A stretch of 64,000 nucleotides of DNA, from NCBI GenBank assembly GCA_964442495.1, contig CAYTZN010000003.1, positions 1-64,000 of the forward strand, in the 5' to 3' direction. The position numbers and the translations under genes were made by a program. Shown in pieces: positions 33,196-42,544 of the stretch. The stretch comes from CAYTZN01 sp964442495 (GTDB lineage: Bacteria; Pseudomonadota; Gammaproteobacteria; Legionellales; Legionellaceae). The first letter of the stretch is position 1, and each line of letters opens with the position of its first letter. Below the pieces are notes generated by a model. The model searched no databases. It saw only the letters and a program-made list of their open reading frames with translations, and was not told the DNA's origin.

Positions 33196-34241
33196 GTGCG
33201 TTGTTTTTCATTCGAGCCTAAGCTCACATACCATTCACTGTGTTGATTGGGGCTTTTTCCTAGGTCGGTATCCAAGCCATAAATGTTATGGGCAATTTTC
33301 TCTTTATCGTGACCGTGCACAAAACTAAGTGGGTAACCATTGTGAACGGCGGGGCGTTCTAATGAGGAGTATGAGCGGTTCCAAATAAGAAATTCTAATG
33401 CATTGTGATGGTTGAATACGATGCGGTCTTTGTAACCATTGCTCATTTCATCACGCGAAAAAAGGGTATGAACAGTATTGCTGGCAACATAGGGTACAAA
33501 GGCTTTATTAATACAGTCAATGGTGTTGGCTAATTCAATGCTTGTATGGTCGTTGTATTGAATTTCAAAAAAATGGGCGAGTTCCCGAATAGAAGTTAAA
33601 CCAATACCAGCGTGGCTAAAAACAGTGATGCCGTGGTTTTTTGAATCGAGTGAATAGCTTAAAACCCTTAATAAGGGCTTGTAACTGGTTTCTATCATGC
33701 GCATCACGTCGCTACTCGTGATGAGCCCTTGGGTTACAATATTGCCTAAATGGGTCAACGATCGTGCAAGGGTGAGGGGGTTGAGCAACGTCGCTTTAAA
33801 CACATTACCGTGTAAGGCATATTGCTCATAGGCATCAATGAATTCTGCCCCATGATTAGACAATACAATGATGATGTTCGCTTTACCTTGAACAAGTTTT
33901 TGCAGAAGGCATAATATAAAATAATCGTTACTGCCTCTATCCCCCATTTCATCGCCCATGAGTCTTACCAAAACATTCTGATTAATAATTTCCATACGGG
34001 TTACAATCACGTTAAACTCATTGAGAAGTGCCGCTGTAAGTTCTGTGGTTCTATAAATCTCAACCAGGCGTTGATAATCTGAAGGTAAGACCGTGCAAAT
34101 AGCATTTCTTACCAAGAAATAGAGGAGCTTTATAGCGTTGCTGTGTAAATCACCTATGCTAATATCGGTAATGTTAATGTCGCGCTTTGGAAGTGGACAA
34201 TGGTCTATATTAATGTGTTCGCTAACAACCCATTTTGACAT
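33192..34241 (-). CDS. PPP-like metallophosphoesterase, WipA/WipB-like candidate Dot/Icm effector
   Basis: A 349-residue protein with all metal-binding blocks of calcineurin-type phosphatases. They are ISIGDLHSN (Asp31, His33), LMGDEMGDRGSNDYF (residues 95-108, with one residue more between Asp and Asp than PP1), VLSNHGAEF (Asn129, His130), FSHAGIG (His210) and VHGHDK (His309, His311). There is no signal peptide, and the C-terminal 20 residues are polar. From memory this layout matches Legionella WipA/WipB phosphatases, which are translocated and act in host cells. Translocation itself is not shown by the sequence. The gene stands alone, divergent from mdfA. Confidence 0.68.
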   Translation of the reverse strand: MSKWVVSEHINIDHCPLPKRDINITDISIGDLHSNAIKLLYFLVRNAICTVLPSDYQRLVEIYRTTELTAALLNEFNVIVTRMEIINQNVLVRLMGDEMGDRGSNDYFILCLLQKLVQGKANIIIVLSNHGAEFIDAYEQYALHGNVFKATLLNPLTLARSLTHLGNIVTQGLITSSDVMRMIETSYKPLLRVLSYSLDSKNHGITVFSHAGIGLTSIRELAHFFEIQYNDHTSIELANTIDCINKAFVPYVASNTVHTLFSRDEMSNGYKDRIVFNHHNALEFLIWNRSYSSLERPAVHNGYPLSFVHGHDKEKIAHNIYGLDTDLGKSPNQHSEWYVSLGSNEKQRT

Positions 34242-34330
34242 GACAATAATTCGCGACTAGGACGTTCTACTAAAGTATAGATTGATTTTAATAAAAAACA
34301 GTTCATTTACAGAGAAAATAGAGACACACC

Positions 34331-35602
34331 ATGGCCGAGCTTTTGATCAACATTTCTCGAAAACAAGCACTTATTTATGCTGTTTTCTTAGTTCTCTATG
34401 AGTTTCTCACCTACATTGCCAATGACATGATAATGCCCGGCATGATTAAAGTGGTCAGCTCATTTCATGGCCCAGAATCGGCCATTGCTACTTCTTTAAC
34501 GGCTTATGTTTTGGGGGGGGCTAGTTTGCAGTTGTTTTTGGGGCCAATTTCAGACAAGCATGGGCGCAGGCCTGTGATGCTATTTGGGGCCTTTTTTTTC
34601 TTTGTGTGCACGGTGTTAATTGCGTGCTCTAATTCAATTGATTCTTTTTTAATGGCCCGTTTTTTTCAGGGCATGGGGTTATGTTTTATTGGCGTTATAG
34701 GCTACGCTACCTTGCAAGAAATTTTTGCTGAAATGGATGCCATTCGCTTAATTGCGGTTATGGCCAATGTTTCAATTTTAGCACCCTTAATCGGCCCTCT
34801 TTTAGGCGCTATTTTTATTTATTATTACAGTTGGCGCATGATTTTTGTAGGGATTGGTGCACTTGCTTTAGTGGCCCTTTGGGGGTTATGGCGTTTTATG
34901 CCAGAATCCGTTGGTAAAAATAAAAAAAGCGAAATAGCTACTCCAAAAGGAATGTTATCCTTTCAAAGCGTTCTTCAAAATTACAAAGCGTTGCTTTTAA
35001 ACCGTTCTTTTATTTATGGGTCTATTGCGTTGGGGTTTAGCTACCTGCCCTGCATGGCATGGATTGCATTATCTCCTGTGATTTTAGTGAAGCAGGCGCA
35101 TTTGTCTATTTTTGAGTATGGTTTATGGCAATTGCCAGTGTTTGGGGCATACATTTTAGGTAATTTTGTCTTGCACCGCATGACGCATCGCGGCACGGTC
35201 AAAAAAATGATTGTGCTGGGTTCAAGCATTATTGGCAGCAGTTTATTGTTTGTGTTTATTTTACCGTTTTTTATTGGGTATGATTTTGTATGGCTAATGC
35301 CAGGGCTTATTGCTTATTTTTTTGGTGCGGGTATTTTAGGTGCCCCTCTAGGCCGCTTGATTCTTTTTTCCACCCATGTCACGAAAGGTACCGCCTCCGC
35401 ACTCATGAGCATGCTCTCAATGTGTATTCAAGCTGGGGGTATAGAGGTAGCCAATAGGATGTACGCCACGCACAACAATCTTTTATTTGGCTTGTATGCA
35501 GCAATAGCAGGCGTTTTTTCAATCGTGTTTTTAGTCGCTTGTTTTATAAACCATAAAGAAGACACTCAGCCTGAGCGGGGCCAGAGCAGGAATGGTTGTT
35601 AA
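34331..35602 (+). CDS. mdfA: MdfA-type MFS multidrug exporter
   Basis: A 423-residue proton antiporter with twelve hydrophobic spans. The N-terminus ALIYAVFLVLYEFLTYIAND and MIMPGMIKVV matches MdfA, including the membrane-embedded Glu (E. coli Glu26) and Asp (Asp34) that bind drugs and protons. LGPISDKHGRRPVMLFGAF is MFS motif A. MANVSILAPLIGPLLGAIF is motif C of drug/H+ antiporters. It exports cationic and neutral drugs in E. coli. It is transcribed alone and converges on a secreted-protein gene with a shared hairpin between them. Confidence 0.88.
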   Translation: MAELLINISRKQALIYAVFLVLYEFLTYIANDMIMPGMIKVVSSFHGPESAIATSLTAYVLGGASLQLFLGPISDKHGRRPVMLFGAFFFFVCTVLIACSNSIDSFLMARFFQGMGLCFIGVIGYATLQEIFAEMDAIRLIAVMANVSILAPLIGPLLGAIFIYYYSWRMIFVGIGALALVALWGLWRFMPESVGKNKKSEIATPKGMLSFQSVLQNYKALLLNRSFIYGSIALGFSYLPCMAWIALSPVILVKQAHLSIFEYGLWQLPVFGAYILGNFVLHRMTHRGTVKKMIVLGSSIIGSSLLFVFILPFFIGYDFVWLMPGLIAYFFGAGILGAPLGRLILFSTHVTKGTASALMSMLSMCIQAGGIEVANRMYATHNNLLFGLYAAIAGVFSIVFLVACFINHKEDTQPERGQSRNGC

Positions 35603-35635
35603 CTAGCTTAGATGTTAATTCACTGCCGATAAACG

Positions 35636-35665
35636 AATGAGCCATTCATTTAATAATGGCTCATT
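35636..35665. terminator. Bidirectional hairpin between convergent mdfA and the Lcl-type gene
   Basis: AATGAGCCATT (35636-35646) pairs exactly with AATGGCTCATT (35655-35665) around CATTTAAT. The 75-base gap between two convergent stops holds nothing else. There is no long T tract on either side, so efficiency is uncertain. Confidence 0.55.
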
Positions 35666-35676
35666 GTAGAATGGTT

Positions 35677-36492
35677 TTAGAACATACGTACACAGCGAAC
35701 GTTATATGGTTTACTTTTAGCTACGGATTGGTATGTATCTGAGTTGAAATCAATTGCATTTGCATTGCTAGTATTTACTTGGGTTGAGCTCCAATAATTA
35801 CTAATATTAAAGCCATTCTGAAACTCTCCAATAGCATCTCTATTAGTGTATAGGCAACTAAGCTGATCTATAGCTGGCAAAAACCAATCTAAAAAGCCAC
35901 CGCCTTGGTAGTTTTTACAAATAGTTGCAGCATAGGTAAAAGTTCCCGAACTATTAACAATAGCGTCGGTGTTGGCAGCACCATTCAAAGTACTTTGTGC
36001 GTTGGGAATGTCGGTGCTTGTATTGCCCCAATCGATTGATGATGAGTTATCCGTTGTAGCCGCAATAAGATTCAACTGACCGCCACCCAGGCAGGCAACG
36101 GTGCCACCACCATAACTATCACCAATCGCCAAGCCGGAAACTGTTCCAACTGCTGTAATGGTTTGTGGTGTTGTGTCATTTGTTGAGAAAATACAATACC
36201 CGTTGGATGTAGGTGTGCATCCTGTGAGTGTATATCCTGGCGTGGTTACTTTAATGCCCACAAAAGGATAATTATGGTTAGGTAGAGTTGTACGAATGCT
36301 TAATGTTTCTCGAGTTACCGTGAATTTTTGACATGATAATGCCGCTTTTCCATTTAAACAAAGCTTGATATCAATGGTTGCTGTTAAACCTGTCCCGGTA
36401 ATAGCAAAAAGCTCCCCAGAAGCCGAAAATGCTTCTTGATGTGCTCCTATTACCAAAGCCACACAAGCTGTGCTTAATATTTTTTTCATCAT
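35677..36492 (-). CDS. Secreted protein with DUF1566/Lcl-type C-terminal domain
   Basis: About 271 residues from ATG 36492, which has an AGAAGGGA ribosome site seven bases upstream. A signal peptide is clear: MMKKILSTACVALVIGAHQE, then AFSA-S cleavage. The middle part is a Thr/Gly/Ser-rich beta domain with paired cysteines. The end holds WFLPAIDQLSCLY, NYWSSTQ and VRCVRMF, the pattern of the DUF1566 (Lcl_C) fold. That fold forms the surface-binding C-terminus of the Legionella collagen-like adhesin. The collagen repeats are absent here. It is likely exported; the ligand is unknown. Confidence 0.72.
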   Translation of the reverse strand: MMKKILSTACVALVIGAHQEAFSASGELFAITGTGLTATIDIKLCLNGKAALSCQKFTVTRETLSIRTTLPNHNYPFVGIKVTTPGYTLTGCTPTSNGYCIFSTNDTTPQTITAVGTVSGLAIGDSYGGGTVACLGGGQLNLIAATTDNSSSIDWGNTSTDIPNAQSTLNGAANTDAIVNSSGTFTYAATICKNYQGGGFLDWFLPAIDQLSCLYTNRDAIGEFQNGFNISNYWSSTQVNTSNANAIDFNSDTYQSVAKSKPYNVRCVRMF

Positions 36493-36684
36493 ATGAGAGT
36501 CCCTTCTGTTGGTGAATATCATAAGCCAATTAATAAACATAGAATTGCATATTTTAGATGAAATAGCATGTTATCTGGAACGTTATTGAGGTGTTCTTGC
36601 CTTAATTTTATCTCTAGGTTGCTTGGACCTAGCACTTCCCCTATAGTTAAATGCTTAATCAATTCTGTATGGAAGGGCATGGCT

Positions 36685-38850
36685 ATGGATGGTAAAGATA
36701 CGACCACAAAGGGTGGGTGTCCGGTAATGCATGGGGGTGTTACTGCCACCGGTACATCCAGTATGGACTGGTGGCCCAATGCTTTAAACCTTGATATTTT
36801 GCACCAGCACGATACTAAAACTAACCCGTTAGTCAAAAACTTCAATTACCGTGAAGAAGTCAAAAAACTTGATGTACATGCGCTTAAAAAGGATTTACAG
36901 GCGTTTATGACAGATAGTCAGGCATGGTGGCCGGCGGATTGGGGGCACTATGGTGGATTGATGATCCGTATGTCCTGGCATGCGGCAGGTACTTACCGTG
37001 TGGCTGATGGTCGTGGAGGTGCGGGCAGGGGGAATCAGCGTTTTGCGCCCTTGAATTCCTGGCCTGATAATGTGAACTTAGACAAAGCTCGTCGCTTGCT
37101 ATGGCCTATTAAGAAAAAATATGGCAATAAACTGAGTTGGGCTGATTTGATTGTTTTGGCAGGTACCATTGCATACGAATCCATGGGCCTTAAAACCTTT
37201 GGGTTTGGTTTTGGTCGTGAGGACATTTGGCAGCCTGAAAAAGACGTTTATTGGGGCGCAGAAAAAGAATGGTTAGGCGCTGAGCGTTACAAAGATATAA
37301 ACCGTGACTCTCTTGAAAACCCATTGGCGGCTGTTCAAATGGGGTTAATCTATGTAAACCCTGAAGGCGTTAACGGCCAGCCAGATCCATTACGAACAGC
37401 AAAAGACATTCGCGTTACTTTCGAACGCATGGCGATGAATGATGAAGAGACAGTGGCTTTAACGGCCGGTGGTCATACTGTTGGTAAATGCCATGGTAAT
37501 GGCAACACAAAATTTTTGGGGCCTGTGCCAGAGGCTGCTGCTATTGAAGATCAAGGCCTGGGTTGGATCAACAAAACCACTAGAGGCATTGGTCGAAATA
37601 CGGTTTCTAGTGGCCTTGAGGGTGCGTGGACAACGCACCCCACAACATGGGACAACGGTTATTTTCATATGTTGCTTACCCATGATTGGGACGTCAAAAA
37701 AAGCCCTGCCGGCGCTCATCAATGGGAGCCGATTAATATTAGGGAGGAAGATAAACCTGTTGATGTTGAAGATTCGTCTATTCGTTGCACTCCCATCATG
37801 ACCGATGCTGACATGGCAATGAAAATGGACCCGGTTTACCGCAAAATTGCTGAGCGGTTTTACAATGATCATGAGTATTTTTCAGAGATTTTTGCACGTG
37901 CTTGGTTCAAATTAACCCATCGCGACATGGGGCCAAAAACGCGTTACATCGGTCCAGATGTGCCTAAGGAAGATTTGATTTGGCAAGATCCAGTGCCTTT
38001 GGGTAACCGAGCGTATGATGTTGCGGCTCTTAAAGCGATGATTGCTGCCAGTGGCCTTAGTATTACTGAAATGGTTTGTACAGCATGGGATAGCGCACGA
38101 ACGTTTCGTGGTTCTGATAAGCGCGGGGGCGCGAATGGCGCGCGCATTCGATTGAGCCCGCAAAAAGATTGGGAAGGCAATGAGCCACAACGCCTTGTGA
38201 AGGTTTTACGGGTGCTGGAAGGTATTGCGCTAAAATCGGGCGCGAGTGTGGCGGATGTGATAGTGCTGGCGGGTAATGTGGGTGTTGAGCAGGCCGCCAA
38301 AAAAGCTGGATTTAACATCACCGTTCCTTTCTCTCCTGGTCGTGGTGATGCAACGGACGACATGACTGACGCAGCTTCCTTTGCAGTCCTTGAACCTCTT
38401 CACGATGGGTATCGTAATTGGCTTAAAAAAGATTTCGCTGTTAGCGCCGAGGAGCTAATGCTTGATCAAACGCAATTGCTGGGACTCACTGCCCCGGAAA
38501 TGACAGTCCTTGTTGGTGGCATGCGGGTTTTAGGTGCTAATTATGGGGGTACTCCACATGGCGTGTTCACTGAGCGTAAAGGCGCTTTGACGAACGATTT
38601 TTTTATCCACCTAACAGACATGGCCAATACCTGGAAACCGGTAGGTACTAATTTATATGAGGTTCACGACCGAGAAACTGGCAAACTTAAATGGACAGCA
38701 ACGCGAGTGGATTTGGTTTTCGGATCGAACGCTGTTCTTCGTGCTTATGCAGAGCTCTATGCTCAAGATGACAACAAAGAACAATTTGTACTGGATTTTG
38801 TTGCGGTTTGGGCAAAAGTGATGAACACGGATAGATTTGATTTAGCTTAA
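36685..38850 (+). CDS. katG: Catalase-peroxidase KatG
   Basis: A 721-residue haem enzyme that removes hydrogen peroxide. The distal triad Arg95-Trp98-His99 lies in IRMSWHAAGTYR. Tyr223 (YVNPEGVNG) and Met249 (FERMAMND) are spaced to form the Trp-Tyr-Met adduct needed for catalase activity. The proximal ligand is His264 in TAGGHTVGKCHG. The second, haem-free domain is present (to FDLA end). ATG 36685, seven bases after GAAGGG, is preferred over upstream in-frame codons. There is no signal peptide, so a cytoplasmic form is predicted. Confidence 0.95.
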   Translation: MDGKDTTTKGGCPVMHGGVTATGTSSMDWWPNALNLDILHQHDTKTNPLVKNFNYREEVKKLDVHALKKDLQAFMTDSQAWWPADWGHYGGLMIRMSWHAAGTYRVADGRGGAGRGNQRFAPLNSWPDNVNLDKARRLLWPIKKKYGNKLSWADLIVLAGTIAYESMGLKTFGFGFGREDIWQPEKDVYWGAEKEWLGAERYKDINRDSLENPLAAVQMGLIYVNPEGVNGQPDPLRTAKDIRVTFERMAMNDEETVALTAGGHTVGKCHGNGNTKFLGPVPEAAAIEDQGLGWINKTTRGIGRNTVSSGLEGAWTTHPTTWDNGYFHMLLTHDWDVKKSPAGAHQWEPINIREEDKPVDVEDSSIRCTPIMTDADMAMKMDPVYRKIAERFYNDHEYFSEIFARAWFKLTHRDMGPKTRYIGPDVPKEDLIWQDPVPLGNRAYDVAALKAMIAASGLSITEMVCTAWDSARTFRGSDKRGGANGARIRLSPQKDWEGNEPQRLVKVLRVLEGIALKSGASVADVIVLAGNVGVEQAAKKAGFNITVPFSPGRGDATDDMTDAASFAVLEPLHDGYRNWLKKDFAVSAEELMLDQTQLLGLTAPEMTVLVGGMRVLGANYGGTPHGVFTERKGALTNDFFIHLTDMANTWKPVGTNLYEVHDRETGKLKWTATRVDLVFGSNAVLRAYAELYAQDDNKEQFVLDFVAVWAKVMNTDRFDLA

Positions 38851-38892
38851 TGTTCTGAGCCAACATTAGGTGCGCTCTTAACGTTTTTTGCT

Positions 38893-39008
38893 TTAATCTG
38901 AACACAGATTTTTCAAATTACGTTTAACTGCCCCCCTCGCCCGCGCTAGGAATTTGAGTGGTGGGGTCCGACCCGCGATGTAATCTGAAACATCTGTGTT
39001 CAAATTAA
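38893..39008. repeat. Long imperfect inverted repeat downstream of katG (MITE-like)
   Basis: A 29-base arm at 38893-38921 (beginning TTAATCTGAACACAGAT) matches the reverse complement of 38980-39008 at 26 of 29 positions. The 58 bases between are clearly G+C-rich against an AT-rich surround and read through no gene. The unit could fold into a large hairpin. It may be a small non-autonomous mobile element or a structured RNA, and no transposase is linked. Confidence 0.6.
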
Positions 39009-39059
39009 GTTTGAGAATACTGCAAAAAAAATTTACGGGCGTTGCCTAGTTAGATTTCT

Positions 39060-39092
39060 GGATACCTCGCATAAAGCGAGGTAAGTTGGCGA
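39060..39092. repeat. Short palindromic repeat, copy 1
   Basis: TACCTCGC-ATAAA-GCGAGGTA is a perfect eight-base hairpin with an ATAAA loop, preceded by GGA and followed by TTGGCGA. A second copy with the same loop and flanks but different, compensating stem bases lies at 62716-62747. Confidence 0.55.
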
Positions 39093-39235
39093 CTATATGA
39101 TTTAGCAACCATAGATGTACCAACTCTAGCTCTGGCCGGTTTCTCGGGTTTTCAACGTCCTGTGGCTTGTCCCTGAGAGTTCCTCAGAATAAAAGACTCT
39201 AACATATTGATAATATTCGGAAATAAAGAAATTGA

Positions 39236-39439
39236 ATGTGCATGACGTATGTGATCAAATGGTGTTTACGAAGCATTATGAGATCTACAAAAGTAAAAAT
39301 AAATAAAACCTCGGGCAATCGACATTCATTTTTGAAAGCAATGATGCCTCCCCGTAAGGATATTTGTCAAAGGGTCAGTGAACTTGCTAGTGATGCTGCT
39401 TCAATGGTGGAGGACATGGTAGGTTGTAAGGTTTCCTAA
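39236..39439 (+). CDS. Small hypothetical protein (67 residues), doubtful
   Basis: A basic N-terminal half (KVKINKTSGNRH) and an acidic amphipathic end (RVSELASDAASMVEDMVG). No family is recognised and the ribosome site is weak (AAAGAA). It lies in the repeat-rich gap between katG and the ABC-F gene. It may be a real short gene or chance. The C-terminal half looks more protein-like than the N-terminal half. Confidence 0.25.
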   Translation: MCMTYVIKWCLRSIMRSTKVKINKTSGNRHSFLKAMMPPRKDICQRVSELASDAASMVEDMVGCKVS

Positions 39440-39487
39440 GCCATCTTAGCCTTAATAACCTACCATCGGTAATAATGGTCGAAAACG

Positions 39488-41077
39488 TTAAGAGATTTCA
39501 TCCATAAACTGAGCATAGCCGCCTTTAAAATCTCTTACGGCATGGTTGGGTTCAAAATATAAAACCCGTGTAGCGATTTTTTCAGTAAAATGGCGGTTGT
39601 GGCTTACAAAAATAAGTGTGCCGGGGTAGCTTGTTAAGGCGTTAGAAAGCGCCTCTATCGTTTCTAGGTCCATGTGGTTGGTGGGTTCGTCAAGAATCAA
39701 TACGTTAGGCGATTCAAGCATTACTTTTGCTAACAATAAGCGGGCGGCTTCTCCACCACTTAACGATAAAATATCTTTTTCGACATCATCTTTCACAAAC
39801 AACATTTGGCCTAGCGTTTTTCGAACGGTTTGTTCAGTGCAACCTACGGACAAGTCATTCAGCCAATTAAGAACACTGGCGCTTTTATTTAATAGTTCAT
39901 GATGGTCTTGTGAAAAATAGCTCATGTGGGTTTCATGGCCCCAAGTAATGGTGCCTTCATCATGCGTGATGGAGTTGGTAAGGATTTTAACCAGGGTTGA
40001 TTTCCCAATACCATTAACCCCCATGATAGCGACTTTTTCACCGCGTTGGATTTCTAAATCAAGATGTTTAAATAATTGCTTGTTTTTGTAAGCTTTGGCA
40101 ATATTTGATGCTTTTAAAACGTGCTTCCCGGAAGGTCTTTTAGGGGTAAATTGAAAATTAGGTGCAATTCGTGATGAATTTTTAACGTCTGGAATTTCTA
40201 TTTTTTCAATCATTTTAACCCGTGATCGCGCCTGAGCGGCTTTAGAGGCCTTGGCTCCAAATTTATTGATAAATTTTTGCATGTCAGCAATTTTAGCTTC
40301 AGCACTGTTTTTTTCGATAAGTTTTTGGTCCAAAATTAGTTGTTTTTCTTCGAGGAATCGTTGGTAATTTCCACGGTATTGTCTTATTTCACCGTAATCT
40401 AAATCAAGAATGAAATCCGATAGATTATCAATAAACTCCATGTCATGAGAGATAAAAATAACAAGGCCTTGGTATTCTGTTTTTAAAAACTTTTCTAGCC
40501 ATCGAATGGATAAAATGTCCAAGTGATTTGTGGGCTCGTCCATCAATAAGATGGATGGGTTTTGAAAGAGGGTTTGAGCGAGTAATACGCGTAATTTGTA
40601 ACCACCAGACAATGCTTTCAACGGTTTTTTATGGTATTCCAAGGCAATCCCTAAGCCTGTTAAAATGGTTTCTGCATCGGCTTCGGCCGTATATCCATTG
40701 TAGTGGCTCACGGTTTCTTCGAGCTCACCCAGCCGATACCCTTTGGCATCATCCCATTCAGTACAGGTGAGGATTTCTTCCCTTTCTTGAAGGGCTTCCC
40801 AGAGCTTGGGCTTTCCTTGCAATACAATGTCAAGAATAGGGGTTTCTTCGTAACGGAATTGATCTTGCTTTAACCAGCCTATGGTTGCTTCTTTGGGGAT
40901 CATAATATCACCAAAGCTTAACTCTTCCTCACCCGTGATGAGCTTAAAAAAAGTCGATTTTCCGCAACCATTGGCACCGATAAGTGCATAGCAGTTACCT
41001 GGGTTTAGATTAAGATTAACATCACAAAATAATAGTTTCTGGCCAAAAACCATACCTACTTGATTGAAAGCTATCAT
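39488..41077 (-). CDS. ABC-F family ATPase, YbiT-like
   Basis: The 529 residues hold two ABC domains and no membrane segment. Walker A motifs are GANGCGKST and GVNGIGKST. Signatures are LSGGYKLRVLLAQ and LSGGEAARLLLAK. Walker B motifs are LLMDEPTNHLD and LILDEPTNHMD. The linker (residues ~240-320) with the EKQLILDQKLIEKN coil is the P-site tRNA interaction motif region. ABC-F proteins act on ribosomes. Length and layout match YbiT (530 residues in E. coli). It is a single gene, and its exact translational role is not settled in the family. Confidence 0.87.
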   Translation of the reverse strand: MIAFNQVGMVFGQKLLFCDVNLNLNPGNCYALIGANGCGKSTFFKLITGEEELSFGDIMIPKEATIGWLKQDQFRYEETPILDIVLQGKPKLWEALQEREEILTCTEWDDAKGYRLGELEETVSHYNGYTAEADAETILTGLGIALEYHKKPLKALSGGYKLRVLLAQTLFQNPSILLMDEPTNHLDILSIRWLEKFLKTEYQGLVIFISHDMEFIDNLSDFILDLDYGEIRQYRGNYQRFLEEKQLILDQKLIEKNSAEAKIADMQKFINKFGAKASKAAQARSRVKMIEKIEIPDVKNSSRIAPNFQFTPKRPSGKHVLKASNIAKAYKNKQLFKHLDLEIQRGEKVAIMGVNGIGKSTLVKILTNSITHDEGTITWGHETHMSYFSQDHHELLNKSASVLNWLNDLSVGCTEQTVRKTLGQMLFVKDDVEKDILSLSGGEAARLLLAKVMLESPNVLILDEPTNHMDLETIEALSNALTSYPGTLIFVSHNRHFTEKIATRVLYFEPNHAVRDFKGGYAQFMDEIS

Positions 41078-41380
41078 GCATTAACACCATTATGGAACAT
41101 TTCATAATAAAAGCATCTACGTATTGCCGCATGTTTGCGGAACGTAGGACGTATGGAGCAAAAGACTTAAGGATAATCGGTGAGTTAAATGTTTTATTTT
41201 AAATCTTATTGTCTGATATTATAGCATTTTGTTGTCGCCATGGCAAATGGGGTGGCGAACAAATGCATCTTGCATTTTAGCACAAATGACCTCGTGATCG
41301 CCCACGTTTTGCGTTTTAGAGTACGCATTTAGGTGCTTTTATCCTGACATCGGATAAAAGTCGGATTTGTCTGGTTGGTA
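41078..41380. other. Intergenic gap with two hairpins
   Basis: CTACGT...ACGTAG with an inner CCGC...GCGG (41117-41147) forms one interrupted palindrome upstream of the ABC-F gene. CTTTTATCC-TGACATC-GGATAAAAG (41336-41360) forms a perfect nine-base hairpin 21 bases beyond the phosphoesterase stop and is its likely terminator. No gene is seen. Confidence 0.45.
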
Positions 41381-42544
41381 TTAGTGCTTGAAGTTAACCA
41401 AATAAGTTTTATCACAAGCAGGATTATCAATATGCAAATTTTTCACACCGTAAAAATTACCTTTATTGTAGCTATGGCATAGGGATACTAACGACATTGA
41501 TTCAAGGCATGCATGGAGTGTTTTTTGATGGCATTGAGGAAAAATGCTCTGGGTGCCTTGTATGGCATGATAATGCTTGTTTTCCCATGTTTTATAGTTA
41601 GACGTGTAATAGGTGGTAGAATCCATAAATTTTACTTCCTGATTTAATTTAAAAATTTTCATGGCAGGATGAGTATAATGCGCGGGGCTTATTGAGGGGG
41701 TTGCGTAAGCATATATGTTACATCCATTGGCAAGAGTGATTTTACGCACATCATCCATATGGGTGTGAGAGCTTAATAGGTTTATTTCTCCGTATTGGTG
41801 ATAAGTTTTATTTAATATCTTAATAAAACGGTCTAAATATTCATCCTTCCACAAAGGGTTGCCTTGATAATCTATTCCTGGTGGTACATGCATGGCAATT
41901 AAAAGTTGCTTTGCATGGTGGGTTTTTAATTGTTTTTCTAACCAATTCAGTTGTTGAAAAGCATCTTGGTTTTGATATGGGTATTGTGGCCGATAAAAGG
42001 GTAAATTTGCGAACTGCACGCTGTTTAAAGCAATGAGTAAGATGTTCTTATTGTTTGGCATAACATAACTTGAATAATACCCTTGTGTAAGCATCTGTGT
42101 TTCATCAATAAGAAGCCCTGCACAATGTACACATGCACCATGCCAATCGGTTGCTAAGGTTAAGGGCGTTCTACCTTTTGATGAAAAGGGCTGGTAGTTT
42201 CCTGCTAATGAATCATTATTTCCCGTGATATAAAACATCGGCTTATTGTTAATATCAGCTTTATATAAACCATGAAAAACAGTTTTAATGTAAGCTTCTT
42301 TTTTAGGGGAGTTGATTAACATGTGGGCGGGAAAATCACCCAACGTGAGTATAAAATCTACTTTTTTAACCAGTTGTTTAAATTTATGAAAGGTTAAAGA
42401 CAATAATGCATCATCAGTATCATGCCCTTCGCCGGCCACATTATCATTACTATAGTGAATATCAGAGATGGTTAAAAAACGGGTATTAGCACGTACGCAG
42501 GGAAGGAGTGCAAGTGTGAGGAAAATACAAAGAAAGATGCGCAT
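41381..42544 (-). CDS. Secreted calcineurin-like metallophosphoesterase
   Basis: About 387 residues from ATG 42544. The frame extends upstream to 42586, but the signal peptide starts here: MRIFLCIFLTLALLPCVRA, with cleavage after RA. Metal-binding blocks are FLTISDIHYS, FILTLGDFPAH, YITGNNDS, LIAMHVPPG and LLSSHTHMDD, in the order of class III phosphodiesterases, including acid-sphingomyelinase-like proteins. It would act in the periplasm or outside the cell. Several cysteines are present in the C-terminal 80 residues. The substrate is not known. Confidence 0.8.
   Translation of the reverse strand: MRIFLCIFLTLALLPCVRANTRFLTISDIHYSNDNVAGEGHDTDDALLSLTFHKFKQLVKKVDFILTLGDFPAHMLINSPKKEAYIKTVFHGLYKADINNKPMFYITGNNDSLAGNYQPFSSKGRTPLTLATDWHGACVHCAGLLIDETQMLTQGYYSSYVMPNNKNILLIALNSVQFANLPFYRPQYPYQNQDAFQQLNWLEKQLKTHHAKQLLIAMHVPPGIDYQGNPLWKDEYLDRFIKILNKTYHQYGEINLLSSHTHMDDVRKITLANGCNIYAYATPSISPAHYTHPAMKIFKLNQEVKFMDSTTYYTSNYKTWENKHYHAIQGTQSIFPQCHQKTLHACLESMSLVSLCHSYNKGNFYGVKNLHIDNPACDKTYLVNFKH

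Noticed and set aside
37944..38363. Long minus-strand frame of 139 codons inside katG
   Set aside because: It is the reverse shadow of a conserved katG region, with codon use that follows the sense gene and no ribosome site.
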